Positions 6,540 to 6,704 of a DNA stretch of 6,704 nucleotides are shown piece after piece. The stretch spans positions 1 to 6,704 of the forward strand of contig JBIPPH010000062.1 of the NCBI GenBank assembly GCA_044368575.1. Direction: 5' to 3'. The stretch's first letter is position 1. Each line of letters begins with the position of its first letter. This stretch comes from JABMMZ01 sp044368575 (GTDB taxonomy: Bacteria > Bacteroidota > Bacteroidia > NS11-12g > UBA955). The translations under genes were made by a program, and so were the position numbers. A model generated the notes under the pieces. The model worked only from the letters and a program-made list of their open reading frames with translations. It was not told the DNA's origin and made no database searches.

Positions 6540-6704
6540 AAGTATGCTTTAATTAATTCAAGATCATCCATGTTGTCAATATTGATGGATTGCTTTTTAT
6601 CCATGACATACATCAACGGTTGATCGCCTATAATAAGTCCGTTTTGAATCAGGGCAACTTTACTTAAATAGATGCAGCCATTTCTAACATAAACATGTCC
6701 GTGG
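6536..6704 (-). CDS. Acylneuraminate/nonulosonate cytidylyltransferase (CMP-sugar synthetase), C-terminal fragment
   Basis: The last 55 codons of a gene that enters from the right edge. The readable tail contains YVRNGCIYLSKVALIQNG, then GDQPLMYVMDKKQSINID followed by NMDDLELIKAYL and TGA. An N-G-x-I-Y strand, a short loop, and a final S-x-x-I-D-x-x-x-D-L-E block are the ending of CMP-N-acetylneuraminate synthetase-like proteins, where the IDxxxD aspartates help hold the metal. Such enzymes couple CTP to sialic, legionaminic, pseudaminic or related ulosonic acids, and some homologues activate other acidic compounds. Which one cannot be decided from this tail. The stop TGA shares ATGA with the start of the dehydrogenase, so the two are probably co-translated. 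The NTP-binding N-terminus lies outside the window. Confidence 0.8.
   Translation of the reverse strand, partial: HGHVYVRNGCIYLSKVALIQNGLIIGDQPLMYVMDKKQSINIDNMDDLELIKAYL

Noticed and set aside
6316..6552. Plus-strand ORF of 78 codons
   Set aside because: Antisense to the N-terminus of the dehydrogenase, whose motifs are unambiguous.
1..6704. Search for tRNA/rRNA genes, CRISPR repeats, IS ends, terminators and promoters
   Set aside because: The whole window is occupied by overlapping coding sequence; no repeat arrays, inverted-repeat ends, hairpin-plus-T tracts between genes or RNA gene signatures were seen by eye.

Overview
The window reads as one strand of a surface-polysaccharide gene cluster. 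All eight genes are on the minus strand and there is no intergenic DNA: all seven gene-gene junctions overlap, by 4 to 17 bases. The DNA is AT-rich, no convincing Shine-Dalgarno sequence precedes the starts, and the two glycosyltransferase halves carry an N-terminal motif (QFPPMAGPGVHR) that I associate with Bacteroidota. I therefore infer a member of Bacteroidota, with no basis for a finer placement.

In transcription order (high to low coordinates) the layout is as follows. (1) 6704-6536: C-terminal tail of a CMP-acylneuraminate/nonulosonate synthetase-type cytidylyltransferase, cut by the window edge. (2) 6539-5625: a D-2-hydroxyacid dehydrogenase with intact NAD site and catalytic Arg/Glu/His. 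(3) 5628-4084: a large GT-B-like transferase with an HP motif of the sort seen in enzymes using CMP- or CDP-activated donors. (4) 4100-3450: a small class I SAM-dependent methyltransferase. (5) 3457-2450: a NodB-fold (CE4-like) polysaccharide deacetylase. (6 and 7) 2453-1794 and 1804-1127: the N- and C-terminal Rossmann domains of a GT4-type glycosyltransferase, encoded as two overlapping ORFs in different frames. (8) 1143-1: a NodU/CmcH/TobZ-type O-carbamoyltransferase, whose C-terminal part lies beyond the window.

Together they look like an activation, transfer and decoration module. A CMP-activated acidic sugar is made, transferred, and the glycan is then trimmed or modified by deacetylation, methylation and carbamoylation. 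The glycan itself cannot be named from the sequence. The most unusual points are the glycosyltransferase split exactly at the interdomain linker, the hydroxyacid dehydrogenase placed next to the cytidylyltransferase, the combination of three tailoring chemistries also used on rhizobial Nod factors, and the two TTG starts set in TTGA stop/start overlaps. No RNA genes, mobile elements, CRISPR arrays, promoters or terminators were found.
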